NCBI RefSeq assembly: GCF_002760615.1 | Contig: NZ_AWWI01000121.1 | Span: 310,001-374,000, forward strand | DNA length: 64,000 bases | Direction of reading: 5' to 3' | From: Puniceibacterium antarcticum | Lineage (GTDB): Bacteria > Pseudomonadota > Alphaproteobacteria > Rhodobacterales > Rhodobacteraceae | Part shown: positions 54,054-62,261 of the stretch, one piece after another | Numbering within the stretch: position 1 is the stretch's first letter | Layout: each line of letters begins with the position of its first letter | Program-made: the position numbers and the translations under genes | The notes under the pieces: generated by a model | The model's database searches: none | What the model saw: only the letters and a program-made list of their open reading frames with translations | What the model was told of the DNA's origin: nothing

Positions 54054-54334
54054 TCCGGGCCTCCGTAAGGCGGATCATCAAGGAGCAAAGTTGGCTTTGG
54101 CGTAAGGAATGCGCAGGACACATGGGGCTGTCAACGCCAGAGTATGTTTGTCCGCCGCTGGCGCGCAGGAGCGTGAGGTCTGTTGGGGTGTGATGGGGGC
54201 ATTGAGGCTGGACGGGTTTCGAGAATTGGGTTTTATGTATAATAATATCATATACTTATGTATATTTTGACGGCAGAGTAAAAGCGTAATGCGGGCTTGG
54301 GCTCGGGCGCATATCCTGCCGTCGTGTCGTCGAA
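54054..54334. other. Region between chrA and the tmRNA gene
   Basis: A 280-base gap with no supported gene. An AT-rich stretch (54232-54275, including a tttatgtataataatatca run) is next to gacggcag, whose complement ctgccgtc lies about 45 bases further; with an inner atgcg/cgcat pair this forms an elongated stem-loop at about 54276-54325. It may be the 3' trailer of the tmRNA or the chrA upstream region. Confidence 0.4.
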
Positions 54335-54660
54335 AATTTGGGGGTAAGTGCAGGCTTCTGTTGCCAGGTGCCTGCGAACCCCGCCTTACGCTGCTAAGCG
54401 CAAGGGCTTAAGTTTTCGATGTTTGGTACCGCTTACGCGGCAACAGCCATCGGAGCACGATTGTCATTTGCAATTGTACTTTTCGGACCGATAACGGTGG
54501 TACCTCACCGAGACAAAGCAAAACCCCTTTAGACGTTCGTCGATCCTATTTCCACCCCATGACCGCCAAATGAACGGGGGTAATGGTGGAGTGGCCGGGT
54601 ACCGCCCCCGGGTCCGATCCGCGTATTACGAGCGCGTTTATGTCCATAGTCTGTTGCCAG
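54335..54660 (-). ncRNA. ssrA: tmRNA, circularly permuted two-piece alphaproteobacterial type
   Basis: Minus strand. The tag frame (54471 to 54433) reads GCA AAT GAC AAT CGT GCT CCG ATG GCT GTT GCC GCG TAA, i.e. ANDNRAPMAVAA-stop. Upstream (5') lies the acceptor piece, ending in CCACTCC-A-CCA at 54594-54584 with a T-arm CCGGG-GGCGGTA-CCCGG just before it. After a 25-base spacer (54583-54559) the coding piece begins with GGGGTGG (54558), which pairs with CCACTCC through seven base pairs (one G-U), then ATAGGATCGACG. A pseudoknot-like GC-rich region follows the tag. The gene order acceptor-spacer-coding is the permuted form. It rescues stalled ribosomes. Ends are approximate. Confidence 0.9.
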
Positions 54661-54668
54661 ACAGTCGC

Positions 54669-54697
54669 AATATAGGCGGGTTCGCAGCGCAATTCAA
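54669..54697 (-). promoter_or_regulatory. Promoter of the tmRNA gene
   Basis: On the minus strand TTGAAT (54697-54692) and TATATT (54674-54669) are separated by 17 bases. The predicted start near 54661 fits the beginning of the acceptor piece. Confidence 0.6.
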
Positions 54698-54750
54698 TGG
54701 GCAAGGTTGGCGGGATGTTGCAAAGGCACGTTCTGCACCGAGGGCGCGGT

Positions 54751-55101
54751 TCAGAGGTTGGCGTAAAGCAGCCAGACGGCAAAGATCGCCTCGAACGCGA
54801 AGTAAAGAAAAGCCTTTGGCTGCGGCGGGTTATCGAGTGTCATTGACAGGGCGCGTCCTGCGGCGGCGCCCGCATAGGCGACCCCCATCATGGCATAGGC
54901 CATGGGGGTGGCGATGAGGATGCAGCCCAGCCCGAGGGCGAGGAACAGGCCCCCAGCAGAGGCGCGCATCTCGCTCAGCCCCATATTGGTCCTTGTCGGG
55001 GCGAGGTCGAGCACCTGCGCCGTGTAGCGCGGCGCGAGAAAGCCGAAGAGGCCGAAAGCGGCGGTCAGCAGGGCACAGGCGAGGTTGAGAATATCGGTCA
55101 T
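54751..55101 (-). CDS. DUF4345-like small membrane protein
   Basis: 116 residues with four hydrophobic helices: NLACALLTAAFGLFGFLA, GGLFLALGLGCILIA, YAMMGVAYAGAAAG, and FYFAFEAIFAVWLLYANL-like end. The arrangement and the conserved ALSMTLD segment resemble the DUF4345 family of inner-membrane proteins of unknown function. The stop is 54 bases before the tmRNA promoter. No partner gene is next to it. Confidence 0.7.
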   Translation of the reverse strand: MTDILNLACALLTAAFGLFGFLAPRYTAQVLDLAPTRTNMGLSEMRASAGGLFLALGLGCILIATPMAYAMMGVAYAGAAAGRALSMTLDNPPQPKAFLYFAFEAIFAVWLLYANL

Positions 55102-55264
55102 GCGAAGGCTCCAAAGCGGGATTCAACAGACATAGCGCCGTCCTGATCCCCGGAAAGGGCGGGAAACTCCTTAGCAGGGTCAAGGATATTTTTGGCAAGA
55201 TCGCGATATGGAGCCCGTATGGAAAGCGTCTGGTTTTCGTATGGCTGACGATATGGCGTCTGGA

Positions 55265-55999
55265 TCAGAGCGCAGCGGCGCGCGCGGCAAGCACGGTGCG
55301 GGCAAGATCGCGGGTGTAATTTTCCAGCCCCACCAGGGCGGCATCGGTTCCGGCGGCGTCGGAACGTTCCAGCGCATCGGCGATCTGGCCGTGCAGGGCG
55401 ATGATTTGCACACGTGAGCGGGCGGTGAAGGTGATCATGTTCATCAGCGGCTGCATCGCCTCGACCGCACCGGCCAGCTGATAAGACAGCACCGGATTGC
55501 CCGCCGCATCGACCAGCGCGCGGTGAAAAGCGACATCCGAGGCGCAGAAGGCTTCGTCCGTCAGATCCGGCTGTCCCTGGCGGGTGATTTCTGCGCGCAG
55601 GATGTCCAGCTGACCTGCTGTGCGCCGCCGGGCGGCGAGGGGCGCGCAAGCACGTTCCAGCGCATAGCGCGCCTCGCAGGCGGTATCAAAGCTGATGGCG
55701 TTCATCGACAGCAGAAGGGTGGAGGTGGTGATCTGCTGGTTGTGCGCCTCTGCATAGGAGAGATGGTTGACGAAGGCGCCGCCGGTGGCGCCGCGCTGGG
55801 TGCGGATCAGGTTCTGGGCGGCCAGACGCTTCAGCGCCTCGCGCACTGTGGAGCGCGAGACCGAGAACTGTTCTGAGAGGTCGGATTCCGAGGGCAGGCG
55901 GTCCCCCACGATAAGGCTTCCGTCAAGGATGGCGTCGCGCAGGGAGTGCGCGATCCGGGCCGAAAGGTCGGTTGAGCTGTTTGCGGGGGTGTTTTTCAT
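55265..55999 (-). CDS. FadR/GntR family transcriptional regulator
   Basis: 244 residues. The N-terminal GntR winged helix is clear (LIVGDRLPSESDLSEQFSVS, then STVREALKRLAAQNLI), and an all-helical FCD ligand domain follows (residues about 90-235) with histidine-containing metal sites typical of the VanR subgroup. It is divergent from acuI, and two copies of TGTCTGACA, a palindrome fitting GntR-FCD operators, lie in the shared gap. Control of acuI and itself in response to an acid is likely; the ligand is unknown. Confidence 0.92.
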   Translation of the reverse strand: MKNTPANSSTDLSARIAHSLRDAILDGSLIVGDRLPSESDLSEQFSVSRSTVREALKRLAAQNLIRTQRGATGGAFVNHLSYAEAHNQQITTSTLLLSMNAISFDTACEARYALERACAPLAARRRTAGQLDILRAEITRQGQPDLTDEAFCASDVAFHRALVDAAGNPVLSYQLAGAVEAMQPLMNMITFTARSRVQIIALHGQIADALERSDAAGTDAALVGLENYTRDLARTVLAARAAAL

Positions 56000-56000
56000 A

Positions 56001-56042
56001 TGTCTGACAATTAGGATTTGATCGCTATTTAATTGTCTGACA
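56001..56042 (+). promoter_or_regulatory. Two GntR-type operators in the acuI-regulator gap
   Basis: TGTCTGACA at 56001-56009 and again at 56034-56042, 33 bases apart (about three helical turns), next to the regulator's start. Each copy is palindromic (TGTC-t-GACA). Confidence 0.6.
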
Positions 56043-56100
56043 TTCCTGTGGTCAAGGCGCTGCCGGATTTCTGGTGATTGCGCGGGGGGTGAGAGACGGA

Positions 56101-56149
56101 GTGAGGGGCCAGCCCCTCACGATCCCCGGGATATTTGAGGGCAGATGAA
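56101..56149 (-). repeat. Dispersed intergenic repeat, copy 4 (tail type B, inverted)
   Basis: Read on the minus strand it is ttcatctgccctcaaatatcc, then cgggga, then tcgtgaggggctggcccctcac, almost identical to 40603-40650. It lies just upstream of acuI; an upstream ATG reading of acuI (56145) would start within the repeat and is not used. Confidence 0.8.
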
Positions 56150-56180
56150 GCAGGGCGACCTGCGCAGGAAAGGATATGCG

Positions 56181-57173
56181 ATGTTCAAGGCACTTGTGGT
56201 CGAGAAGGATGCGGAGACGGGCAAGACTGCGGCGGCGGTGAAGGAGATTGGTGTTGAGGATCTGCCAGAAGGCGAGGTTCTGGTCGCGGTCGACTATTCG
56301 ACGGTGAATTACAAGGACGGCTTGTGCGTTGGCCCCGGTGGCGGGCTGGTACGTAATTATCCGCATGTGCCGGGGATCGATTTTGCCGGTGTGGTCGAGG
56401 AGTCTTTGGATTCGCGCTACAAAGCCGGGGACAAGGTTGTTCTGACCGGCTGGCGTGTGGGTGAGGCCCATTGGGGCGGCTATGCCCAGAAGGCGCGTGT
56501 CAAGGCCGACTGGCTGGTGCCGCTGCCCGAGGGGCTGGACACGCGTCAGGCGATGGCGGTGGGCACGGCGGGCTTTACCGCGATGCTGGCGGTGATGGCG
56601 TTGGAGGATCACGGACTGAGGCCTGAGAAGGGTGAGGTGCTGGTGACGGGCGCGGCGGGTGGTGTCGGGTCGGTGGCGACGGCGATCCTGTCGGCGCTGG
56701 GCTATGACGTGGCCGCGGTGACCGGGCGACCCGAGACGGAAGACTATCTGAAATCGCTGGGGGCGACGCGGATCGTGGCGCGCGAAGAGATTGCGGAAAC
56801 GGTGAAGCGGCCGCTGGAGGCCGAGACCTGGGCGGGTTGCGTGGACGCCGTGGGGGGCGCGATGCTGGCGCGGGTGCTGGGGCAGATGAAATATGGCGCT
56901 TCGGTTGCGGCGGTGGGTCTGGCCGGGGGCGCGGCGCTGCCTGCGACGGTGGTGCCGTTTCTTTTGCGCGGTGTGAACCTGCTGGGGATCGATTCCGTGA
57001 TGCAGCCCTATGACAACCGGCTGCGCGCCTGGGAGCGGGTGGCGCGCGATCTGCCGATGGACAAGCTTGAGGCCATGGTGCAGCCCGCCACGCTGAGTGA
57101 TCTGCCGGGGCTGGGGGCCGATATCCTCAAGGGGCAGGTGAAGGGCCGGGTTGTGGTTGATGTGAACGCCTGA
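56181..57173 (+). CDS. acuI: Acryloyl-CoA reductase (AcuI-type MDR oxidoreductase)
   Basis: 330 residues from the ATG at 56181 with AGGAAAGG upstream. AcuI reduces toxic acryloyl-CoA to propionyl-CoA with NADPH, and in roseobacters protects cells during DMSP breakdown. MDR features: the NYKDGLCVG substrate region, the NADPH motif VTGAAGGVGSVAT, the TGRPETEDYLKSLGA segment, and the typical C-terminal DILKGQVKGRVVVDVNA. The GntR regulator is divergent. A 397-base gap separates acuI from the BCCT gene downstream. Confidence 0.93.
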   Translation: MFKALVVEKDAETGKTAAAVKEIGVEDLPEGEVLVAVDYSTVNYKDGLCVGPGGGLVRNYPHVPGIDFAGVVEESLDSRYKAGDKVVLTGWRVGEAHWGGYAQKARVKADWLVPLPEGLDTRQAMAVGTAGFTAMLAVMALEDHGLRPEKGEVLVTGAAGGVGSVATAILSALGYDVAAVTGRPETEDYLKSLGATRIVAREEIAETVKRPLEAETWAGCVDAVGGAMLARVLGQMKYGASVAAVGLAGGAALPATVVPFLLRGVNLLGIDSVMQPYDNRLRAWERVARDLPMDKLEAMVQPATLSDLPGLGADILKGQVKGRVVVDVNA

Positions 57174-57570
57174 GCCTTGCGGCAGCGGGCAAGCCGGGGG
57201 CTGTGTCTGCTGCTCGCGGCGTTCCGCCCTTTGGGGAAATCGCTGGTTGTCTGCCTGTCGGATGCGTCACGCATGCGGCAGGCGATGACGGTGTTTCAGA
57301 CCGCCTTGTGATGGTGTTCCGGGGGTGGGGTGGCCATGCCCTGCTTATTCAGCTACTGTTCCAGAACCGACATATTCTGAAGATGTGCTGCGCAATTCCC
57401 TTTTAAACCGGAAATTGGCGCGGCTTTTCTGTTTTGAACATGTCGTTTTTAAGAAATGCCGTCGGGATCGACCCCGGTGTGAGGTGCGCTGGTGCAAGTC
57501 AGGGGGGTCGCAGGGTTGCGCCCTGTGCAGCCGCGCAGCGCGGCAGAAAACAAGGATAAGGGGACAGTCT
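57174..57570. other. Gap between acuI and the BCCT gene
   Basis: A 397-base gap without a supported gene. It contains GC-rich short hairpins (cagggttgcgccctg near 57512-57526, gccgcgcagcgcggc near 57529-57543) in the leader of the BCCT gene, an AT-rich part at about 57375-57450 with a promoter-like character, and ordinary sequence. A frame open through it and joined to the BCCT gene has poor codon use and is not taken as coding. Confidence 0.5.
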
Positions 57571-59214
57571 ATGACAGATGCCACAGGCGCCGAGGGCATA
57601 CCCGCCCCCGAGGGGCGCTCTGCTCTGATCGACACGGATTACGAGATCGGTCAGGACAATATCGAAAGCAAGATCGGGCCCATCGGGTTCGACATTCACA
57701 ACCCGGTTTTCATGATTTCCGGGCTGAGCATCATCGTCTTTGTGTTCTACACGCTGGCGCTGCCGGAACAGTCCGGGGCAGTGTTCACCTGGCTGTTCAA
57801 CTCTGTGACGCAGGGGTTTGACTGGTTCTTCATCACGGCGGCCAATCTGTTTGTGATCTTCTGCCTTGTGCTGATCGTGAGCCCGCTGGGCAAGGTGCGG
57901 CTGGGCGGCAAGGATGCAACCCCGGATTACACCTATATCGGCTGGTTTGCGATGCTGTTTGCGGCTGGCATGGGCATCGGCCTGATGTTTTACGGCGTGT
58001 CCGAGCCGCTGACACATTTTTCCACGTCGATGGGCGGCACGAGCCTTGAGAATGGCGTGCGCACGGACTGGGCACCGCTGAGCGGGGCCGCAGGTGACGC
58101 GGAGGCTGCGGCACGTCTGGGCATGGCGGCGACGATCTTTCACTGGGGTCTGCACCCTTGGGCGATCTATGCGGTTGTGGCGCTGGCGCTGGCGCTGTTC
58201 AGCTATAACAAGGGTCTGCCGCTGACCATCCGGTCGGCGTTTTATCCGATTCTGGGGGAACGTGTCTGGGGCTGGCCCGGGCATCTGATCGACATTCTGG
58301 CGGTGTTTGCGACGCTGTTCGGTCTGGCCACGTCGCTGGGCTTTGGTGCCACGCAAGCCAATGCCGGTCTGAATGAGCTGTTCGGCGTTCCGGTGGGTGA
58401 GACCACCGAGGTGCTGCTGATTTCCGGGATCACGGCGATTGCGCTGATTTCGGTGCTGCGCGGTCTGGACGGTGGGGTCAAGATCCTGTCCGAGATCAAC
58501 ATGGGGCTGGCGGCGTTGCTGCTGGTGTTTGTGCTGTTCGTGGGGCCGACCATGCTGATCCTGACCGGATTTGTCGACGCACTGGGTGCCTATCTGGAAT
58601 ATCTGCCTGCACTGGCCAATCCGATCGGACGGACGGATGTGAACTTTGTGCAGGGGTGGACATCCTTCTACTGGGCGTGGTGGATCAGCTGGTCACCCTT
58701 TGTGGGCATGTTCATCGCGCGGGTGTCGCGCGGACGCACGGTGCGGGAATTCCTGACCTGCGTGCTGCTGATCCCGAGCCTTGTCTGCGTGCTGTGGATG
58801 GCGGTCTTTGGTGGCGTTGCGGTGCATCAGGTGGTGGCCGATGGCTATACCGTGGCACAGGACGCGGCGCTGGAGCTGCAGCTGTTCAAGATGTTGGCGG
58901 CATTGCCGCTGGCGAGTATCACAAGCTTTATCGGCATCGTGCTGGTCATCGTGTTCTTTGTGACCTCGTCTGATTCCGGCTCACTTGTGATCGACACCAT
59001 CACGGCGGGGGGCAAGGTCGATGCGCCCGTGCCGCAGCGGGTGTTCTGGTGCATCTTTGAAGGCGCTGTGGCGATTGTGCTGCTGCTGTCCGCTGGGGGG
59101 CTGAAATCCCTGCAGAGCATGGTGATTTCCACCGGGCTGCCGTTCACGGTGGTGTTGCTGGTGATGTGCTGGGCGATCTTCAAGGGCCTGCTGGCGGAAC
59201 GCCGCGCGATGTAA
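57571..59214 (+). CDS. BCCT family betaine/choline/carnitine-type transporter
   Basis: 547 residues from the ATG at 57571 with AAGGGGACAG upstream. Twelve hydrophobic helices and the BCCT signature (GWTSFYWAWWISWSPFVG followed by MFIARVSRGRTVREF) are clear. The family imports glycine betaine, choline, carnitine or DMSP. Near acuI, a DMSP role (DddT-like) is plausible, but the tryptophan-box alone does not fix the substrate. The N-terminal acidic cytoplasmic segment (about 45 residues) is of ordinary length. A terminator follows at 59236. Confidence 0.92.
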   Translation: MTDATGAEGIPAPEGRSALIDTDYEIGQDNIESKIGPIGFDIHNPVFMISGLSIIVFVFYTLALPEQSGAVFTWLFNSVTQGFDWFFITAANLFVIFCLVLIVSPLGKVRLGGKDATPDYTYIGWFAMLFAAGMGIGLMFYGVSEPLTHFSTSMGGTSLENGVRTDWAPLSGAAGDAEAAARLGMAATIFHWGLHPWAIYAVVALALALFSYNKGLPLTIRSAFYPILGERVWGWPGHLIDILAVFATLFGLATSLGFGATQANAGLNELFGVPVGETTEVLLISGITAIALISVLRGLDGGVKILSEINMGLAALLLVFVLFVGPTMLILTGFVDALGAYLEYLPALANPIGRTDVNFVQGWTSFYWAWWISWSPFVGMFIARVSRGRTVREFLTCVLLIPSLVCVLWMAVFGGVAVHQVVADGYTVAQDAALELQLFKMLAALPLASITSFIGIVLVIVFFVTSSDSGSLVIDTITAGGKVDAPVPQRVFWCIFEGAVAIVLLLSAGGLKSLQSMVISTGLPFTVVLLVMCWAIFKGLLAERRAM

Positions 59215-59235
59215 GTACGTTGCTTTGTGACGTAG

Positions 59236-59266
59236 AAAGGCCCCGGGGGAGAGTCCGGGGCCTTTT
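59236..59266 (+). terminator. Terminator behind the BCCT gene
   Basis: aaaggccccgg (59236-59246) pairs with ccggggcc (59255-59262) plus T, across a short loop, and is followed by TTTT. Confidence 0.85.
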
Positions 59267-59286
59267 GCATGGGGTGGATGTTCATG

Positions 59287-59342
59287 GCTTGATCCTGCGG
59301 AGCGCGAGTGCCGCGCGCGCTGGTGTCTGGTGCGTGTTGAGG
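59287..59342. repeat. Segment related to the 1016-1062 element
   Basis: gcttgatcctgcggagcgcg and the following GC-rich bases match the third unit and tail of the element at 1016-1062 at most positions. It lies between the BCCT terminator and the photolyase gene and so may be a second dispersed repeat family. Confidence 0.4.
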
Positions 59343-59478
59343 CGCAACGGCCTGCACCCGGCCGGGGTGCTGGCTACAAGGTGGTCTGTGCGTATTTTTG
59401 AAGAGAAGAAGCCGGAAAGTGGTTTTGTACGTTTGACCTCAGTTTCGGCGCGCTATGTGACAAAAGGTTAACGGGGGT

Positions 59479-60912
59479 ATGGCGAGAGAAATGGCAGGGA
59501 AAAGACCGGTCCTGGTGTGGGTCAGGCGGGATCTGAGGTTGAGTGATCATCCGGCGCTTGAGGCGGCTGTGCAGAGCGGCTGTCCGGTGATTCCGGTGTT
59601 TGTGCAAGATGCGTCGGTGGACCGTCTGGGGGCGGCGCCGAAGTGGCGTCTGGGGCTGGGGCTGGAACATCACGCGGCGGCGCTGTGCGCTGCGGGCAGT
59701 CGGCTGATTCTGCGGTCGGGGCCTGCGCGAGAGGTGCTGGAAGCGCTGGTCGAGGAGGTGGGCGCCGGGGCGGTTTACTGGATGCGTGCCTATGACCCCG
59801 AGGGGGTGGAGCGCGACACGCAGGTGAAGGCCGCGCTGAAGGATCGTGGCGTCGAGGCGCGGAGTTTCGAAGGGCATCTGATGTTCGAGCCTTGGACTGT
59901 CGAGACCAAGACCGGTGGGTTTTACAAGGTCTACACACCGTTCTGGAAGGCGGTGAAGGATCGCATCGTGGCAGAGCCGCTGGCGCGCCCTGCGCAGATC
60001 CCGGCACCGCAGGACTGGCCCGAGAGTGAGAGCCTTGACGTCTGGGCGTTGGGCGCGGAGATGCGGCGCGGGGCTGAGGTGGTGCGCCCCTTTGTGCGGC
60101 TGGGCGAAGAGGCGGCATTGGGGCGGCTTGGGGCGTTCATGGCGCAGGGGGTGGCCGATTATGTGGAGGCGCGCAATCTGCCTGCGGTCGATGGCACCTC
60201 GGGCCTGTCCGAAAACCTGAGCCTGGGAGAGATCACGCCGCGCCAGTGCTGGCACGCGGGTCTGAGGGCACGTGAGGCGGGCAAGGCGGGGGCGGAGACC
60301 TTCCTGAAGGAGCTGGTCTGGCGCGAGTTTGCCTATCATCTGATGTGGCACACGCCGCGCATCCTGAGCGACAACTGGAAGGAAGACTGGGATGCCTTTC
60401 CCTGGAACGAGGATGAAGAGCGCGCCGAGGTGATCGCCTGGAAGCAAGGGCGCACGGGCATTCCGTTTGTCGATGCGGCGATGCGGGAGTTGTACGTTAC
60501 CGGACGGATGCACAACCGCGGACGGATGATTGTTGCGTCCTACCTGACCAAGCATTTGATGTGTCACTGGCGGATCGGCTTGCGCTGGTTCGAGGACACG
60601 CTGATCGACTGGGACCCGGCGAGCAATGCCATGGGCTGGCAATGGGCGGCGGGGTCCGGGCCGGATGCGGCGCCCTATTTCCGGGTGTTCAATCCGGTGA
60701 GCCAGCTTGAGAAGTTCGACCCCGACCATGCCTATATGCACCGCTGGATCGCGGAGGGCACATTGAAACTATCGCGGGATGCGCTGCGTTACTTTGAGGC
60801 TATCCCGAAAAGCTGGACCATATCGCCCGATGATCCATATCCCGACCCGGTCGTGGATGCCGCTGAAGGGCGCAAGAGAGCATTGAACGCCTATGAAAAC
60901 AGGGACTTCTGA
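59479..60912 (+). CDS. phr: Deoxyribodipyrimidine photolyase (class I CPD type)
   Basis: 477 residues from the ATG at 59479 with GGGGG upstream. It repairs UV pyrimidine dimers with light through FAD. The N-terminal antenna domain starts with VLVWVRRDLRLSDHPAL; the FAD-binding domain has RMHNRGRMI, FVDAAMRELYVTGRMHN in part, WDPASNAMGWQWAAG and SGPDAAPYFRVFNP. The cfa start abuts its stop. A weak TGACCT-N14-TATGTG (59435-59460) could be an ECF-type promoter, which is of interest because photolyase and cfa are RpoE/ChrR targets in Rhodobacter. Confidence 0.94.
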   Translation: MAREMAGKRPVLVWVRRDLRLSDHPALEAAVQSGCPVIPVFVQDASVDRLGAAPKWRLGLGLEHHAAALCAAGSRLILRSGPAREVLEALVEEVGAGAVYWMRAYDPEGVERDTQVKAALKDRGVEARSFEGHLMFEPWTVETKTGGFYKVYTPFWKAVKDRIVAEPLARPAQIPAPQDWPESESLDVWALGAEMRRGAEVVRPFVRLGEEAALGRLGAFMAQGVADYVEARNLPAVDGTSGLSENLSLGEITPRQCWHAGLRAREAGKAGAETFLKELVWREFAYHLMWHTPRILSDNWKEDWDAFPWNEDEERAEVIAWKQGRTGIPFVDAAMRELYVTGRMHNRGRMIVASYLTKHLMCHWRIGLRWFEDTLIDWDPASNAMGWQWAAGSGPDAAPYFRVFNPVSQLEKFDPDHAYMHRWIAEGTLKLSRDALRYFEAIPKSWTISPDDPYPDPVVDAAEGRKRALNAYENRDF

Positions 60913-62202
60913 ATGAACAAAATCGTTAACGCTTGTGGAGTCGACACCGCAGGCTGTAGCCTTGCCGATGTATTTTCCGACAGGGATGCAAGCATGATCC
61001 TGACAGACACCAAGGACCAGAAAGACCTGCCGCGCTATTTCGCGCGGGTGTTCGAGATGTCGCGGAACATGAACAAGGGGCGGATCGACTTTGTGTTGCC
61101 GGATGGTCGGGTGTTCCGGGCGGAGGGGCGCAATCCGGGGCCGGTGGCAGAGCTGCAGATCCACAACAAGGATATCTTTGCCCGGCTGATCCGCGAGGGG
61201 GATCTGGGGTTCTGTGATGCCTATCTCGACAAGTGGTGGAGCTCGCCGGATCTGCTGGCGTTCATGCAGCTTGTGCATGCGGACAATGACGACATCTATG
61301 ACGGCTTTCCGGGGGCGGGGCTGGTGCGGGCCTATGAAAATCTGCGGTTCTGGCTGCAGAGCAACTCCAAGCGGCAGGCGCGCAAGAACATCAGCCACCA
61401 TTATGATCTCGGCAATGAATTTTACGGGCTGTGGCTGGACGAGACGATGACCTATTCCAGCGCTCTGTTCGAGACCGGGCAGGAAAGCATGGAAAAGGCG
61501 CAGATCGCCAAATATGCCAGCATGGTGGATCAGATGGGGGTGCAGCCCGGGGATCACGTGCTTGAGATCGGCTGTGGCTGGGGTGGCTTTGCCGAATATG
61601 CCGCCAAGGAGCGCGGGCTGACGGTGACGGGGCTGACGATTTCCGAGGAACAGTACAAATATGCGGTGGAGCGGATCGCCAAGGCGGGCTTGTCTGACAA
61701 GGTGACGTTCAAGCTGCAGGATTACCGCGACGAGAAGGGCACCTATGACGGGATTGCCAGCATCGAGATGTTCGAGGCGGTGGGCGAGAAATACTGGCCG
61801 GTTTATTTCAAGACGGTGCGCGAGCGGCTGAAGCCGGGAAAACAGGCAACGCTGCAGATCATCACCGTGCAACACAAACGCTGGGATATGTACCGGCGGG
61901 GGCCTGATTTTATCCAGAAGTACATCTTTCCGGGTGGGATGCTGCCCAGCCCGGTGGTTCTGCGCGAAGAGGTGCTGAAAGCGGGGCTGGCGGTGGCGAA
62001 ATCCATTGAGTTCGGATTGAGCTATAGCGAGACCTTGCTGCGCTGGCATGACACGTTCAACGAGAGGTGGGACGAGGTGGCGCAGATGGGCTTTGACGAC
62101 CGGTTCCGGCGGATGTGGAATTTCTACCTCACCTCTTGTGCAGCCACGTTCCAGAGCGGTAACTGCGACGTGACTCAGATCACTATTACCAGACCAGGAT
62201 AA
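60913..62202 (+). CDS. cfa: Cyclopropane-fatty-acyl-phospholipid synthase family methyltransferase
   Basis: 429 residues from the ATG that abuts the photolyase stop (AGGGA eight bases upstream). A later ATG at 60994 (MILTDTKDQ) also has a usable ribosome site and would fit many family members. The protein methylates unsaturated membrane lipids with SAM. SAM motif I is VLEIGCGWGGF; the family segments KNISHHYDLGNEFYGLWLD and SIEMFEAVG and a C-terminal YRRGPDFIQKYIFPGGMLP in part are clear. In Rhodobacter, cfaA is a partner of phrA in the singlet-oxygen response. Confidence 0.93.
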   Translation: MNKIVNACGVDTAGCSLADVFSDRDASMILTDTKDQKDLPRYFARVFEMSRNMNKGRIDFVLPDGRVFRAEGRNPGPVAELQIHNKDIFARLIREGDLGFCDAYLDKWWSSPDLLAFMQLVHADNDDIYDGFPGAGLVRAYENLRFWLQSNSKRQARKNISHHYDLGNEFYGLWLDETMTYSSALFETGQESMEKAQIAKYASMVDQMGVQPGDHVLEIGCGWGGFAEYAAKERGLTVTGLTISEEQYKYAVERIAKAGLSDKVTFKLQDYRDEKGTYDGIASIEMFEAVGEKYWPVYFKTVRERLKPGKQATLQIITVQHKRWDMYRRGPDFIQKYIFPGGMLPSPVVLREEVLKAGLAVAKSIEFGLSYSETLLRWHDTFNERWDEVAQMGFDDRFRRMWNFYLTSCAATFQSGNCDVTQITITRPG

Positions 62203-62261
62203 GCCGATGTTCATCTCTGCCGTGTACCGCTCCTCCGACTCTGTGCCGGGGGGCTGACATC

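Noticed and set aside
54546-54782. 78-codon minus-strand frame
   Set aside because: It overlaps the tmRNA acceptor piece, its promoter, and the end of the DUF4345 gene; the RNA explains the sequence.
59435-59460. Confident RpoE (ECF) promoter before phr
   Set aside because: TGACCT-N14-TATGTG is only a partial match to the known -35 TGATCC type and would leave a very short leader; kept only as a weak hint.
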